In this document: piece after piece, positions 37,814 through 47,749 of the stretch
Layout of the letters: each line of letters starts with the position of its first letter
Position numbering within the stretch: the first letter of the stretch is position 1
Assembly (NCBI RefSeq): GCF_004011865.1
Contig: NZ_RKLP01000004.1
Span: 331,497-395,496, forward strand
DNA: 64,000 nucleotides
From: Prescottella agglutinans
GTDB lineage: Bacteria > Actinomycetota > Actinomycetes > Mycobacteriales > Mycobacteriaceae
Reading direction: 5' to 3'
Notes under the pieces: model-generated
Told to the model about the DNA's origin: nothing
Seen by the model: only the letters and a program-made list of their open reading frames with translations
Databases searched by the model: none
Made by a program: the position numbers and the translations under genes

Positions 37814-38385
37814 GACATCAGCGCCTGGACGAGCGAGTCCTGCATCCACGTCAACCAGTGGTAGACGTCGAGGTGCGGGGCCCGGGGGTCACCTTCCTCC
37901 AACTCGTCGGGGGTGTCGGCGTCGATGCCGAGATTGGTGCCGAGCGCCAGGCGGATGTCGTTGAGGCCGGCGAGCCACGCGTCCGCCTGCTCCGGGGTGA
38001 GCGCGACCTTGCCGCCCTCGGCGGGCACGGTCTGCAGCATGACGGAGCCGGCCGCGATCTTGTCGTCGATGATGTCCGGCTCGTGCAGGCTGCGCAGCGC
38101 ACTGTTGACGTTGCCCCGTTCGGGGTCGTTGTCGGGCGCGTCGGGGTCCGCGCGCTGGAAGTCCGGCAGCAGTCGCGCGAGGACCGCGTCCGACGGGGTG
38201 TCGCTGTTGCCCGTCCGCATGCCGGTGAGCGCCGCCAGTTCGTCGGTCGGCGCCGACGAGGCCCGCTCCTCGAGCAGCCCGGTCACCGAGGACACCAGCG
38301 ACCTCAGCACCGCCGCTTCGTGTGCGTCCATCTCCGAACGCAGTTTCATTCCGCCGAGCGAGTTCTTCCTCGTCCAAGTCCGCAC
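37810..38385 (-). CDS. DUF2017 family protein
   Basis: A 191-residue acidic, helical protein conserved between clpS and the P1 peptidase in actinobacteria (Rv1332). Conserved DAHEAAVLRSLVSSVTGLLEE, LLPDFQRADPD, ALRSLHEPDIID and YHWLTWMQDSLVQALM. Proposed as a partner in N-degron proteolysis only by its link to clpS. The GTG at 38383-38385 gives VRTWTRKN, matching MRKWKR of Rv1332. Confidence 0.87.
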   Translation of the reverse strand: MRTWTRKNSLGGMKLRSEMDAHEAAVLRSLVSSVTGLLEERASSAPTDELAALTGMRTGNSDTPSDAVLARLLPDFQRADPDAPDNDPERGNVNSALRSLHEPDIIDDKIAAGSVMLQTVPAEGGKVALTPEQADAWLAGLNDIRLALGTNLGIDADTPDELEEGDPRAPHLDVYHWLTWMQDSLVQALMS

Positions 38386-38430
38386 GTCTGTACCCGGGAT
38401 CCTTACGGTCGAGATGGATGTGTTGGGCGC

Positions 38431-38772
38431 CTAGCTGCTGTCACGTTGCATCGTGGCCCACAGGCCGGCGGCGTGCAGTTTGCGCACGTCGTTCTCGACC
38501 TTGTCGCGCGAGCCACTCGAGACGACCGCCTTGCCTTCCTTGTGGACCTGCATCATCAGGTCCGTGGCCTTGGCTTTGCTGTAGCCGAACAGCTTCTGGA
38601 AGATGTACGTCACGTAGTGCATGAGGTTGACGGGATCATCCCAGACCACGGTGACCCAAGGCCGGTCCAGCGCCTCGGTCGTCTGCTCGATCTCCGCCTC
38701 CTGGGGCGCCGCGGCGGGCATCTTGCCGACCGGAACCGCGGTCGGGGGAATCACTGTGGAGCACTGCGCCAT
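38431..38772 (-). CDS. clpS: ClpS adaptor protein
   Basis: A 113-residue N-recognin that delivers substrates with Leu, Phe, Tyr or Trp N-termini to ClpCP. Conserved [42 protein letters not shown] and [13 protein letters not shown] at 38770-38772. Head of the clpS-DUF2017-P1 peptidase run, divergent from pncB. Confidence 0.95.
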   Translation of the reverse strand: MAQCSTVIPPTAVPVGKMPAAAPQEAEIEQTTEALDRPWVTVVWDDPVNLMHYVTYIFQKLFGYSKAKATDLMMQVHKEGKAVVSSGSRDKVENDVRKLHAAGLWATMQRDSS

Positions 38773-38829
38773 GGGTCCAGGGTACGGCGTGGGCTCCGAA
38801 CTCGACACCCGCGCCCAGCGGCTGAATCG

Positions 38830-38845
38830 TAAAGTTGGGCGCGTG
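38830..38845 (+). promoter_or_regulatory. Candidate leaderless promoter of pncB
   Basis: A -10-like TAAAGT (38830-38835) ends 7 bases before the pncB GTG at 38843, the spacing seen in leaderless actinobacterial transcripts. No ribosome binding site precedes the GTG. Confidence 0.5.
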
Positions 38846-40231
38846 GCAACCGTTTCTGCACAGAGCGCCGGAGACCGTCCGAGTACCGCGCTGTTCACCG
38901 ACCAGTACGAGTTGACGATGGTCGAGGCGGCCCTCGCCGACGGCTCTGCCGACCGCGCGTGCAGCTTCGAGGTCTTCGCCCGGCGCCTGCCCGACGGCCG
39001 GCGCTACGGCGTCGTCGGGGGCATGGGCCGGATCCCGGATGCCTTGGCGCGCTTCCGGTTCGGCGAACCCGAACTCGAGATCGTCTCGCGGTTCCTCGAC
39101 GCGAAGACCGTCGACTGGCTGCGCGACTTCCGCTTCTCCGGTGACATCGACGGCTACCGCGAGGGCGAGCTCTACTTCCCCGGGTCGCCGATCCTGTCGG
39201 TCCGCGGCACGTTCGCCGAATGTGTCCTACTCGAAACCCTGACGTTGTCGATCCTCAACCACGACAGCGCGATCGCATCGGCGGCGGCACGCATGGTCAG
39301 TGCCTCCGACGGCCGTCGGATGATCGAGATGGGGTCGCGGCGCGCGCACGAGGAGTCCGCGGTCGCGTGCGCCCGGGCGGCGTACCTCGCCGGGTTCGAC
39401 GCGACGTCGAATCTCGAGGCGGTGCGCCGGCACGGCATCCCGGGGGCGGGTACCAGCGCGCACGCGTTCACGTTGCTGCACACCACCGACGGGGGCGCGA
39501 ACGAGGAGGCCGCCTTCCGGGCGCAGGTCGCCGCGCTCGGGGCCGGTACGACACTGCTGGTGGACACCTACGACATCACGCAGGGCGTCAAGAACGCCGT
39601 CGCCGCGGCCGGTACCGGGTTGGGCGGCGTGCGCATCGACTCGGGCGACCTGGGCGTGCTCGCGCGGCAGGTCCGCGACCAGTTGGACGGCCTCGGCGCG
39701 ACCGGCACCAAGATCGTCGTGTCGGGCGATCTGGACGAGTACTCGATCGCCGCGCTGCGCGCCGAACCGGTCGACTCGTACGGCGTCGGGACGTCGCTGG
39801 TGACGGGGTCGGGCGCGCCGACCGCGGGGATGGTCTACAAGCTCGTCGAGGTCGACGGGGTCCCGGTCGAGAAGCGCAGCGCCCACAAGCAGTCCCGCGG
39901 GGGCACCAAGCGCGCGGTGCGGCTGAGCCGGGCGTCGGGCACCGCCGTCGAGGAGGTCCTGTACCGCGCCGGCGCACCGGCGCCCGATCCCGGCGACTTC
40001 GAGTCGCGCGAGTTGCTGATCCCGCTGGTCCGGGGCGGCGAGATCGCCGACGACCTGCCGTCGCTCGAGGACGCCCGCGCGCTGCTGGCCCGCAATCTCG
40101 TGAGCCTGCCGTGGGAGGGGCTCAAGCTCTCCCATGGCGACCCGGCCGTGCCGACCCGTTTCGCCGCGACGGCCGAGCCGACCGGGGAGACCGTGGTCGA
40201 GCCGATGATCACCGGAGAGGGGTGGCGGTAG
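38843..40231 (+). CDS. pncB: Nicotinate phosphoribosyltransferase
   Basis: Makes nicotinate mononucleotide from nicotinate and PRPP in the Preiss-Handler NAD salvage route. The 462-residue protein has [13 protein letters not shown] at the N-terminus, [13 protein letters not shown] with the Arg/His substrate residues, [32 protein letters not shown] and SYGVGTSL for phosphate binding. Start GTG at 38843. The TAG overlaps the pncA GTG by one base. Confidence 0.96.
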   Translation: MATVSAQSAGDRPSTALFTDQYELTMVEAALADGSADRACSFEVFARRLPDGRRYGVVGGMGRIPDALARFRFGEPELEIVSRFLDAKTVDWLRDFRFSGDIDGYREGELYFPGSPILSVRGTFAECVLLETLTLSILNHDSAIASAAARMVSASDGRRMIEMGSRRAHEESAVACARAAYLAGFDATSNLEAVRRHGIPGAGTSAHAFTLLHTTDGGANEEAAFRAQVAALGAGTTLLVDTYDITQGVKNAVAAAGTGLGGVRIDSGDLGVLARQVRDQLDGLGATGTKIVVSGDLDEYSIAALRAEPVDSYGVGTSLVTGSGAPTAGMVYKLVEVDGVPVEKRSAHKQSRGGTKRAVRLSRASGTAVEEVLYRAGAPAPDPGDFESRELLIPLVRGGEIADDLPSLEDARALLARNLVSLPWEGLKLSHGDPAVPTRFAATAEPTGETVVEPMITGEGWR

Positions 40232-40806
40232 TGGCCGGATGCGCCTTGATCGTCGTCGACGTCCAGAACGACTTCTGCGAGGGCGGCTCGCTCGCCGTCG
40301 CGGGCGGCGCGACCGTCGCGGCCGACGTCAACGACCTCTTCTCCGGCCGGGGATACGCCGCGATCGTCGCGACGCGCGATCATCACGTCGATCCCGGCCC
40401 GCACTTCTCCGACCACCCGAACTTCGTCGACACGTGGCCGCCGCACTGCGTGGCCGGGACGCCGGGGGCCGAGTTCCATCCGGCGCTCGAGACCGCGCCC
40501 ATCGAGGAGGTGTTCTCGAAGGGCGCGTACAGCGCCGCCTACTCGGGCTTCGAGGGCGTGTCGCCGCGGGGCGAATCGCTCGCCGACTGGCTGCGCCGCC
40601 ACGACGTCGACGCCGTGGACGTGGTCGGCATCGCGACCGATCACTGCGTGCGCGCGACGGCACTGGACGCGGCGACCGAGGGATTCCGCACCCGGGTGCT
40701 GCTCTCCTACACCGCCGGCGTCTCCCCCGACAGCGTCGCCACCGCCCTGACCGCCCTCGGCGACGCGGGCGTCGAACTGGTCGGACAGGTCGCCGAGCCC
40801 ACCTGA
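40231..40806 (+). CDS. pncA: Nicotinamidase (isochorismatase family)
   Basis: A 191-residue amidase that makes nicotinate from nicotinamide and activates pyrazinamide in mycobacteria. Catalytic triad Asp10, Lys97, Cys139 (VVDVQNDF, FSKGAYS, TDHCVRAT) and metal ligands Asp50, His52, His58, His72 align with M. tuberculosis PncA shifted by one. GTG overlapping the pncB stop (TAGTG) makes a coupled two-step salvage operon. Confidence 0.95.
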   Translation: MAGCALIVVDVQNDFCEGGSLAVAGGATVAADVNDLFSGRGYAAIVATRDHHVDPGPHFSDHPNFVDTWPPHCVAGTPGAEFHPALETAPIEEVFSKGAYSAAYSGFEGVSPRGESLADWLRRHDVDAVDVVGIATDHCVRATALDAATEGFRTRVLLSYTAGVSPDSVATALTALGDAGVELVGQVAEPT

Positions 40807-40831
40807 CGGTGGCGGGCAGTACCCTGTTCCG

Positions 40832-42892
40832 GTGCCCGACCGTGAGCTCCCGAACGTCCCCGACCTCCTCAAGCTCGCGGTCCGCTCCCTCGGCGGCAAG
40901 GAACGCCACAACCAGCTGACGATGGCGTCCGCCGTCGCGCACTCGATCGATACCGGCGAGCACCTCGCGGTGCAGGCAGGCACCGGCACCGGCAAGTCCC
41001 TCGCGTACCTCGTGCCCAGCGTGCGGCACGCGGTCGAATCCGGGCGCACAGTCGTCGTCTCGACCGCCACGATCGCGCTGCAGCGCCAGCTCGTCGACCG
41101 GGACATGCCGCGCCTCGCCGACGCGCTCGCCCCCGCGCTGGGGCGCCGTCCGCAGTTCGCGATCCTCAAGGGCCGTGGCAACTACCTGTGCATGAACAAG
41201 ATTCACACCGGGATGGCGCAGGACGATCCGCCGGAGGCGGAACTGTTCGACGCGTTCGCGATCTCCCGGCTCGGCCGGGAGGTGCAGCGGCTGACGAAGT
41301 GGTCGTCGGACACCGAGACCGGCGACCGCGACGATCTCGTGCCCGGCGTCACCGACCAGGCGTGGCGGCAGGTGAGCGTCAGCGCCCGCGAGTGCCTCGG
41401 CAAGTCCCGGTGCCCCGTCGGCGAGGACTGCTTCGCCGAACGCGCCCGCGCCGAGGCCGCGCAGGTGGACGTGGTGGTCACCAATCACGCGATGCTCGCG
41501 ATCGACGCGATCTCCGGGATCGCGGTGCTGCCCGAGCACGACGTCGTCGTGATCGACGAGGCCCACGAACTCGTCGACCGGGTCACCGGTGTCGCGACCG
41601 CGGAACTGGCGGCGTCGGCGATCAGCGCCGCGGCCCGCCGGTGCGTCAAGCTCGTCGAGGAGCAGGACGTCGACCGTCTCGAGGCCGCCGCCGAGGGCTG
41701 GGCGGAACTGCTCGAGCAACTGCCCGGCGAGCGCTGGGACGCGCTGCCCGACGGTGTCCCGTTGGCGCTGGCCGCGATCCGCGACGCTGCGTGGAACGTG
41801 CGCACCGCGATCGGGCCGTCCAAGCCCGGCATGGCGGCCGCCGACCCGGAGGCCGCGGCGGCACGCAACGCCGCCCTGTCGGCGATCGACGAGGTGCACG
41901 ACAGCGCCGTCCGGGTGCTCACCGCGTTCGACGAACCCGATCCCGCGAAGCGCAAGGACGTCGTCTGGCTGTCGGTCGAGGAGAACCGGGGCAACGTCCG
42001 CCGGGTCGTGCGGATGGCCCCGCTGTCGGTCGGTGGGTTGCTCCGCGCGAGCCTGTTCGCCGAGTCGACGGTGGTGTTGACGTCGGCGACGCTCACGGTC
42101 GGCGGCTCGTTCGACGGCCTCGCGGTGAACTGGGGCCTGCCGCCGGAGTCGCCGTCGCGCAGCGACACCGCGACCGCGATCGGCAAGGAGGCGCCCTCCG
42201 ATGCCGGTGCGCTGCACTGGAACTCGCTCGACGTGGGTTCGCCGTTCGACCACGCCAAGTCCGGGATCATGTACATCGCCCGACACCTGCCGCCGCCGGG
42301 GCGCGACGGCCTGTCGCCGGTGTTCCTCGACGAGATCGAGGAACTGGTGACCGCGGCCGGTGGGCGCACGCTCGGGTTGTTCTCGTCGATGCGGGCCGCG
42401 AAGGCGGCGGCCGAGGCGATGCGTGACCGTCTCGACGTGCCCGTGCTGTGCCAGGGCGACGACGCGACCGGCACGCTGGTGAAGAGGTTCGCCGAGGACG
42501 AGCCGACGACACTGTTCGGCACGCTGTCGCTGTGGCAGGGCGTCGACGTGCCCGGCCCCTCGCTGAGCCTGGTGATCCTCGACCGCATCCCGTTCCCGCG
42601 CCCCGACGACCCGCTGCTGGTGGCGCGCCAGCAGGCGGTGGAGTCCCGCGGCGGCAACGGCTTCCTCTCGGTGGCCGCGAACCACGCGGCACTGTTGCTC
42701 GCGCAGGGCGTGGGTCGCCTGCTGCGCAGCACCGACGACAAGGGCGTGGTCGCGGTGCTCGACTCGCGGCTGGCCACGGCCCGGTACGGCGGCTACCTCC
42801 GCGCGTCGCTGCCCCCGTTCTGGGAGACGGCCGATCCGAAGGTGGTGCGGCAGGCACTCGCGCGGATCGCGTCCTCGCGCCCGCGTTCCTGA
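40832..42892 (+). CDS. dinG: DinG/XPD-family ATP-dependent DNA helicase
   Basis: A 686-residue superfamily-2 5'-3' helicase. Walker [12 protein letters not shown] (Lys55), the DEAH box [11 protein letters not shown] from Asp242, four iron-sulfur cysteines Cys120, Cys188, Cys194 and Cys200, and C-terminal motifs [22 protein letters not shown] and QGVGRLLRS. Matches Rv1329c. No SOS box was seen upstream. GTG start 26 bases after pncA. Confidence 0.95.
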   Translation: MPDRELPNVPDLLKLAVRSLGGKERHNQLTMASAVAHSIDTGEHLAVQAGTGTGKSLAYLVPSVRHAVESGRTVVVSTATIALQRQLVDRDMPRLADALAPALGRRPQFAILKGRGNYLCMNKIHTGMAQDDPPEAELFDAFAISRLGREVQRLTKWSSDTETGDRDDLVPGVTDQAWRQVSVSARECLGKSRCPVGEDCFAERARAEAAQVDVVVTNHAMLAIDAISGIAVLPEHDVVVIDEAHELVDRVTGVATAELAASAISAAARRCVKLVEEQDVDRLEAAAEGWAELLEQLPGERWDALPDGVPLALAAIRDAAWNVRTAIGPSKPGMAAADPEAAAARNAALSAIDEVHDSAVRVLTAFDEPDPAKRKDVVWLSVEENRGNVRRVVRMAPLSVGGLLRASLFAESTVVLTSATLTVGGSFDGLAVNWGLPPESPSRSDTATAIGKEAPSDAGALHWNSLDVGSPFDHAKSGIMYIARHLPPPGRDGLSPVFLDEIEELVTAAGGRTLGLFSSMRAAKAAAEAMRDRLDVPVLCQGDDATGTLVKRFAEDEPTTLFGTLSLWQGVDVPGPSLSLVILDRIPFPRPDDPLLVARQQAVESRGGNGFLSVAANHAALLLAQGVGRLLRSTDDKGVVAVLDSRLATARYGGYLRASLPPFWETADPKVVRQALARIASSRPRS

Positions 42893-42953
42893 ACACGCCG
42901 GGCGCGTCCGGGAAACCCCGGTCGGCGGCGCGGGTTCGTCCTATGCTCGGGCG

Positions 42954-43874
42954 ATGGACCCGGTGATCTCGGTTCGCGGACTCGCCAAACGTTTCGGCGA
43001 CGTCCATGCTCTCGACGGTCTCGACCTCGAGGTCGGTCCAGGCGAGGTCCACGGCTTCCTCGGTCCCAACGGTTCCGGCAAGTCCACCACCATCCGTGTG
43101 CTGCTGGGCCTGCTGCGCGCCGACGGCGGTGACGTGACGGTCCTGGGCGCCGACCCGTGGCGCGACGCGGTGAGCCTGCACCGGCACCTCGCGTACGTGC
43201 CGGGCGACGTGAACCTGTGGCCCAATCTCACCGGCGGCGAGGCCATCGACCTGTTCGGTCGGCTGCGCGGCGGCCTCGACGACAAGCGCCGCCAGGAGTT
43301 GATGGAACGGTTCGAACTCGACCCCACGCGCAAGGGCCGCACGTACTCGAAGGGCAACCGGCAGAAGGTGGCGCTCATCGCGGCGTTGGCGGCCGACGCG
43401 CAACTGCTGATCCTCGACGAGCCGACGTCGGGCCTGGACCCGCTGATGGAGGCCGTGTTCCAGCAGTGCATCGGCGAGGCGGCGCGGGACGGGCGCACGA
43501 TCCTGCTGTCGAGCCACATCCTCGCCGAGGTGGAGTCGCTGTGCGGGGTGGTGACGATCATCCGCGCCGGGCGGACGGTGCAGAGCGGGACGCTGACCGA
43601 ACTGCGGCACCTGACCCGTACCACCGTCACGGCCACCACCCGGGAGTCCCCGGACGGGCTCGGGTCCGCCCCCGGGGTGCACAACCTGCAGGCCCTCGAC
43701 GACCAGGACAACAGCGTGACGTTCGACGTCGACTCCGAACGCGTCGACTCGGTGATGTCCACGCTCGCCGGCCTCGGCGTCGTGACGATCACGGCCCACC
43801 CGCCGACGCTCGAGGACCTGTTCCTGCGCGAGTACAGCGACGAGTTCGATTCGCTGGGCATCGAGCGGCGATGA
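42954..43874 (+). CDS. ABC transporter ATP-binding protein
   Basis: A 306-residue ABC-2 type ATPase. Walker [11 protein letters not shown] (Lys43), a degenerate signature YSKGNRQKV, Walker [14 protein letters not shown], and the switch His in [11 protein letters not shown]. The C-terminal 80 residues resemble the extension of DrrA-like drug exporters. It overlaps its permease gene by ATGA. Confidence 0.93.
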   Translation: MDPVISVRGLAKRFGDVHALDGLDLEVGPGEVHGFLGPNGSGKSTTIRVLLGLLRADGGDVTVLGADPWRDAVSLHRHLAYVPGDVNLWPNLTGGEAIDLFGRLRGGLDDKRRQELMERFELDPTRKGRTYSKGNRQKVALIAALAADAQLLILDEPTSGLDPLMEAVFQQCIGEAARDGRTILLSSHILAEVESLCGVVTIIRAGRTVQSGTLTELRHLTRTTVTATTRESPDGLGSAPGVHNLQALDDQDNSVTFDVDSERVDSVMSTLAGLGVVTITAHPPTLEDLFLREYSDEFDSLGIERR

Positions 43875-45520
43875 CGACGCAGGTCGCGGCAACCACGCAG
43901 GCCACGCGGCCCGCGGACGCGTCCACCACGGATCCGCTCGCCGGGACGTGGACGCTCACCCGGCTGGCGCTGCGGGTCGATCGGATCCGCCTGCCCGCAT
44001 GGGTGATCGCGGTCGCCGGCTCGACGGTGCTGTTGGCGTCGAGCTACCGGACCCTCTACCCCACCCCCGAGTCCCGGCAGGCCCGCGCCGCGCTGATCGA
44101 ATCACCCGCCGCGACGGCGCTCGCGGGCCCGGGGTACGGGCTGTCGGACTACACGCTCGGCGCGATGGTCGCCAACGAGATCGCGGGCATGACGATGATC
44201 GCCGTCGCGGTCATGTCGGTGCTGCTCGTGACGCTGCATCTGCGCACCGAGGAGGAGACCGGGCGCGCGGAGATGCTCCGCTCGGGCGTCGTCGGACGCT
44301 TCGCGCCGATCACGTCGGGGCTGGCGGTGGTGCTGCTGGCGAATCTGCTGATCGGGTTGCTCCTGGGCCTCGGGTTGACCGCGGTCGGCCTGCCCGCGCT
44401 GGGGTCGTGGAACCTCGCCGCGGGCGTGTTCATGGTGGGTCTCGCGTTCGGCGCGACGTCGGCGCTGTTCTCGCAGGTCACCGAGCATGCCCGCACCGCA
44501 AGCGGATTGGGGCTGGTCGCGGTCGCCGTCGCGTACCTGTTGCGCGCGATCGGTGACGTCCGGGCGAAGGAGGACGGCAGCGTGTGGTCCTGGCTGTCGC
44601 CCATCGGCTGGGCGCAGTCCACGCGCGCCTACGTCGACGAGCGGTGGTGGCCGCTGCTGCTCGGACTCGCGGCGGTGGTCGTCGGGGTCGTGCTGGCGTA
44701 CCTGGTGGTGGGTCGGCGCGACGTCGGCGCCGGCCTGGTGGCACCGCGCGGCGGGCGGCCGCGTGCGAGCGGCGCGCTGACCGGGATCACGGCGCTGACG
44801 GTGCGCATGCAGCGCAACCAGATCGTCGCGTGGGGCATCGGCGTCGCCGCCCTCGCGTTCCCGATCGGCGCGCTGGGCCGGCAGGTGGCCGAGTTCGTCG
44901 ATCAGGACCCGCGCCTGGCCGGGCTGCTGCCGGGCGGCGAAGGCAATGCCGCGCAGGGCGCGTTCGCGCTCTACCTGGTGTTCCTGGCGATCATGGCGTG
45001 CATGTACGCGATGACCGCGGTCCAGTCGGCCCGCAACGAGGAGACGTCCGGACGCGCCGAGGACGTGCTCGCGACACCGGTGTCACGGTGGCGGTGGCTC
45101 GGTGCGCAACTGGCGGTGATCAGTGTGGCGACGTCCCTGATCGTGCTGGCCGCCGGGGCCGCGATGGGAGTCACCGCGGCCGCGACGCTGCACGACGGGT
45201 CGATGTTCGGCCGGCTCGTCGGCTCGGCCGCGAACTTCCTGCCGGCGACGCTGACGGTGATCGCGCTGACCGCCGCGGTGTACGCCTGGTTCCCGCGACT
45301 GCTGGCGGTGGTGTGGGTGTACCTCGGCTACGCGCTGGTGATCGGGATGTTCCTCGAGGTGCTGCCGGACTGGACCGGGTGGGCGTCGCCGTTCCACTTC
45401 ACGCCGAACCTGCCGGCCGACGAGTTCGACGTGGTGCCGTTGATCGTGCTGATTCTCATCGCGGCCGCGCTGTACGCGCTGGCCCTGGTCGGCTTCCGCC
45501 GCCGCGACATCCAGTCCTGA
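43871..45520 (+). CDS. ABC-2 type exporter permease (double-length)
   Basis: A 549-residue membrane protein with about twelve helices, made of two similar six-helix halves. Each half has an amphipathic element before helix 2 ([22 protein letters not shown] and [20 protein letters not shown]), so it resembles a fused permease dimer. Likely exports drugs or lipids with the upstream ATPase. The TG-rich N-terminus ([13 protein letters not shown]) is soluble. No regulator gene adjoins. Confidence 0.9.
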   Translation: MTTQVAATTQATRPADASTTDPLAGTWTLTRLALRVDRIRLPAWVIAVAGSTVLLASSYRTLYPTPESRQARAALIESPAATALAGPGYGLSDYTLGAMVANEIAGMTMIAVAVMSVLLVTLHLRTEEETGRAEMLRSGVVGRFAPITSGLAVVLLANLLIGLLLGLGLTAVGLPALGSWNLAAGVFMVGLAFGATSALFSQVTEHARTASGLGLVAVAVAYLLRAIGDVRAKEDGSVWSWLSPIGWAQSTRAYVDERWWPLLLGLAAVVVGVVLAYLVVGRRDVGAGLVAPRGGRPRASGALTGITALTVRMQRNQIVAWGIGVAALAFPIGALGRQVAEFVDQDPRLAGLLPGGEGNAAQGAFALYLVFLAIMACMYAMTAVQSARNEETSGRAEDVLATPVSRWRWLGAQLAVISVATSLIVLAAGAAMGVTAAATLHDGSMFGRLVGSAANFLPATLTVIALTAAVYAWFPRLLAVVWVYLGYALVIGMFLEVLPDWTGWASPFHFTPNLPADEFDVVPLIVLILIAAALYALALVGFRRRDIQS

Positions 45521-45539
45521 CCACGCCCGGGAGGTTGCC

Positions 45540-46907
45540 GTGCCCGACATCGAATACCGACTCCCCCAGGAACTCCGACTGCGGACGTCGCTGCCCGGCC
45601 CACGGTCGTCGGAGCTGACGGTGCGTCGACGGGCGGCGGTCGGCGCGTGCGTGGCGTCCACGGTCCCGGTGTACGCGGCGGACGCGGACGGTGGCGTGAT
45701 CGTCGACGTGGACGGCAACTCGCTGATCGACTTCGGCTCGGGCATCGCGGTGACCGGGACCGGGGCGTCGAACGCGGCGGTGGCCGCGGCGGTGCGGGAG
45801 CAGGCGGCCCGGTTCACGCACACGTGTTTCATGGTTACCCCGTACGAGGAGTACGTGGCGGTCGCCGAGCGTCTGGTCGCGCTCGCCCCGGGCACGCACG
45901 AGAAGCGGGCGGTGCTGTTCAACAGCGGCGCCGAGGCCGTCGAGAACGCGGTCAAGATCGCCCGCCACGCCACCGGCCGCGACGCCGTGGTCGCGTTCGA
46001 TCACGCGTACCACGGGCGCACCAACCTCACGATGGCCTTGACGGCGAAGAACCTGCCGTACAAGGACGGTTTCGGCCCGTTCGTCCCCGAGGTCTACCGG
46101 ATGCCGATGTCGTATCGGTTCCGCGAGGCCCCCAACCCGGACGGCACCGCGGTGACCGGCGAGCAGGCGGCGCGACGGGCGATCGACCTGATGGACAAGC
46201 AGATCGGCGCCCGACGCATCGCGGCGATCGTGCTCGAGCCGATCCAGGGCGAGGGCGGATTCATCGTGCCGGCACCGGGATTCGTGCCGACACTGGCGGC
46301 GTGGGCGCACACCCACGGGATCGTGTTCGTGGCCGACGAGGTGCAGACCGGATTCGCCCGCACCGGTTCGTGGTTCGCCTGCGAGCACGAGGGCGTCGTC
46401 CCGGACCTGATGACGCTCGCGAAGGGCATCGCGTCGGGGATGCCGCTGTCGGCGGTGGTCGGGCGCGCCGACCTGATCGACGAGGTGCACGCCGGCGGTC
46501 TCGGCGGCACCTACGGCGGCAACCCGGTCGCGTGCGCCGCCGCGCTCGCGACACTCGACCAGATGCGCGACCTCGACCTGTGCGGCCGGGCCCGGCACAT
46601 CGAGGAGGTGGCCCGGCCCCGCCTCCAGGCCCTCGCCGACGACGTCGACATCGTCGGCGAGGTCCGTGGCCGCGGCGCCATGCTCGCGCTCGAGTTCGTC
46701 CGCCCCGGCACCCGCGAACCGAACCCGGAGGCCACCAAACGGATTGCGGCACAGGCCCTCGAGCGCGGTGTCGTGGTGCTCACGTGCGGCACCTACGGCA
46801 ACGTCATCCGGCTGCTGCCGCCGCTGGTGATCCCGGATGCCCTGCTCAGGGAAGGGCTGGACGTACTCGCGGAGACGATCCACGACCAGGGGTCGAGGGG
46901 GACGTGA
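45540..46907 (+). CDS. gabT: PLP-dependent class III aminotransferase (4-aminobutyrate type)
   Basis: A 455-residue fold-type I aminotransferase. Motifs: NSGAEAVENAVKIAR (PLP phosphate), FDHAYHGRTNLTMAL, LEPIQGEGGF, FVADEVQTGFARTG and LAKGIASGMPLSAVVG with PLP Lys295. The pattern fits 4-aminobutyrate to succinate-semialdehyde transamination. A succinate-semialdehyde dehydrogenase is not adjacent, so a related omega-amino substrate is possible. GTG start 19 bases after the ABC permease. Confidence 0.9.
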   Translation: MPDIEYRLPQELRLRTSLPGPRSSELTVRRRAAVGACVASTVPVYAADADGGVIVDVDGNSLIDFGSGIAVTGTGASNAAVAAAVREQAARFTHTCFMVTPYEEYVAVAERLVALAPGTHEKRAVLFNSGAEAVENAVKIARHATGRDAVVAFDHAYHGRTNLTMALTAKNLPYKDGFGPFVPEVYRMPMSYRFREAPNPDGTAVTGEQAARRAIDLMDKQIGARRIAAIVLEPIQGEGGFIVPAPGFVPTLAAWAHTHGIVFVADEVQTGFARTGSWFACEHEGVVPDLMTLAKGIASGMPLSAVVGRADLIDEVHAGGLGGTYGGNPVACAAALATLDQMRDLDLCGRARHIEEVARPRLQALADDVDIVGEVRGRGAMLALEFVRPGTREPNPEATKRIAAQALERGVVVLTCGTYGNVIRLLPPLVIPDALLREGLDVLAETIHDQGSRGT

Positions 46908-46926
46908 ACCGCGGCGCGGACAGAAC

Positions 46927-47577
46927 CTACTGCGGCCGACCGCAGTTCGAGCAGAAGGCCACCCCCGCCTCCACAGCGTGGCCGCAGGCGCTGCAGTCGG
47001 AGCGCAGATCGAACGACGCGCCGCACGTGGAGCAGAACCGGCCGCCGTTGGTGTTCGCGCCGCACGTGGGGCAGGCCACGCGGGCCGGTGCCGCAACGTC
47101 GTACTGCTTCGTCCAGTCCACATTGCGGGCCGCGTCTCGGATCTGTTCCCCGCGGGCATCGGCCTGCGCGTGGGCGATCTGGTGCGCCACCATCGGTGAG
47201 CAGTGCGTGCACTGCCCCACCTGCTCGTTCCAGCAGATGCGGGCACACACCCACGATCCGCAGCCACCGCACAACCGGAAGTCCTGCTCGACCTCCTCCA
47301 CGGCGCCGGCGAAGGCCTTGTCCTTGGTCCGCGACGCCGAACCGCCCCAGGTGTGCGAGTAGTTTTCCGCGGCGGACGAGGCCTTGTCGAGCACGCCGAT
47401 GCGGTCACCGAAAAGGTCACGCAGCACCCGCAGCGCGCCCCGCCCACGGGAGAACACGTTCTGCTGGTACGAGGAGCGGTACTCGGTACGGCAACGGTCG
47501 CAGGAGAACTTCCACTGGAATCCGTCGTCGTTCGACTCGTCGGAGTAGTAGCTCGTGAAGGCCACCGGTCCGGCCAT
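46927..47577 (-). CDS. Multiple zinc-ribbon protein, function unknown
   Basis: A 216-residue soluble protein with 16 cysteines in C-x2-C or similar pairs: 26/29, 103/106, 111/115, 123/126, 169/172, 182/185, 195/198, 209/212. This is enough for four zinc sites, the last two as typical zinc ribbons (CPTCGANTNGGRFCSTCG, CSACGHAVEAGVAFCSNCG). The segment 34-60 (RSSYQQNVFSRGRGALRVLR) is basic. Role not recognised; such proteins often scaffold protein or nucleic-acid complexes. ATG at 47575-47577. Confidence 0.8.
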   Translation of the reverse strand: MAGPVAFTSYYSDESNDDGFQWKFSCDRCRTEYRSSYQQNVFSRGRGALRVLRDLFGDRIGVLDKASSAAENYSHTWGGSASRTKDKAFAGAVEEVEQDFRLCGGCGSWVCARICWNEQVGQCTHCSPMVAHQIAHAQADARGEQIRDAARNVDWTKQYDVAAPARVACPTCGANTNGGRFCSTCGASFDLRSDCSACGHAVEAGVAFCSNCGRPQ

Positions 47578-47749
47578 GGCGCGATCAGTTCCTTTGCTGC
47601 TGAGGGCATTAGTGGTGCACAGAAGGCGGGACATACCGGCCAGTCCGTCCCGAGATTCCTATCGCAATTCGCGGGGGTACGCAACGAGCCGTCCGTTCGG
47701 GGCCAGTGGCGGCGCGCGGGGACCGCTCGATTTCCCGGGCGGAGATCTC

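Noticed and set aside
40328..42685. A 785-codon open frame on the minus strand
   Set aside because: Fully antisense to dinG and pncA, with composition typical of a mirror frame and no motif.
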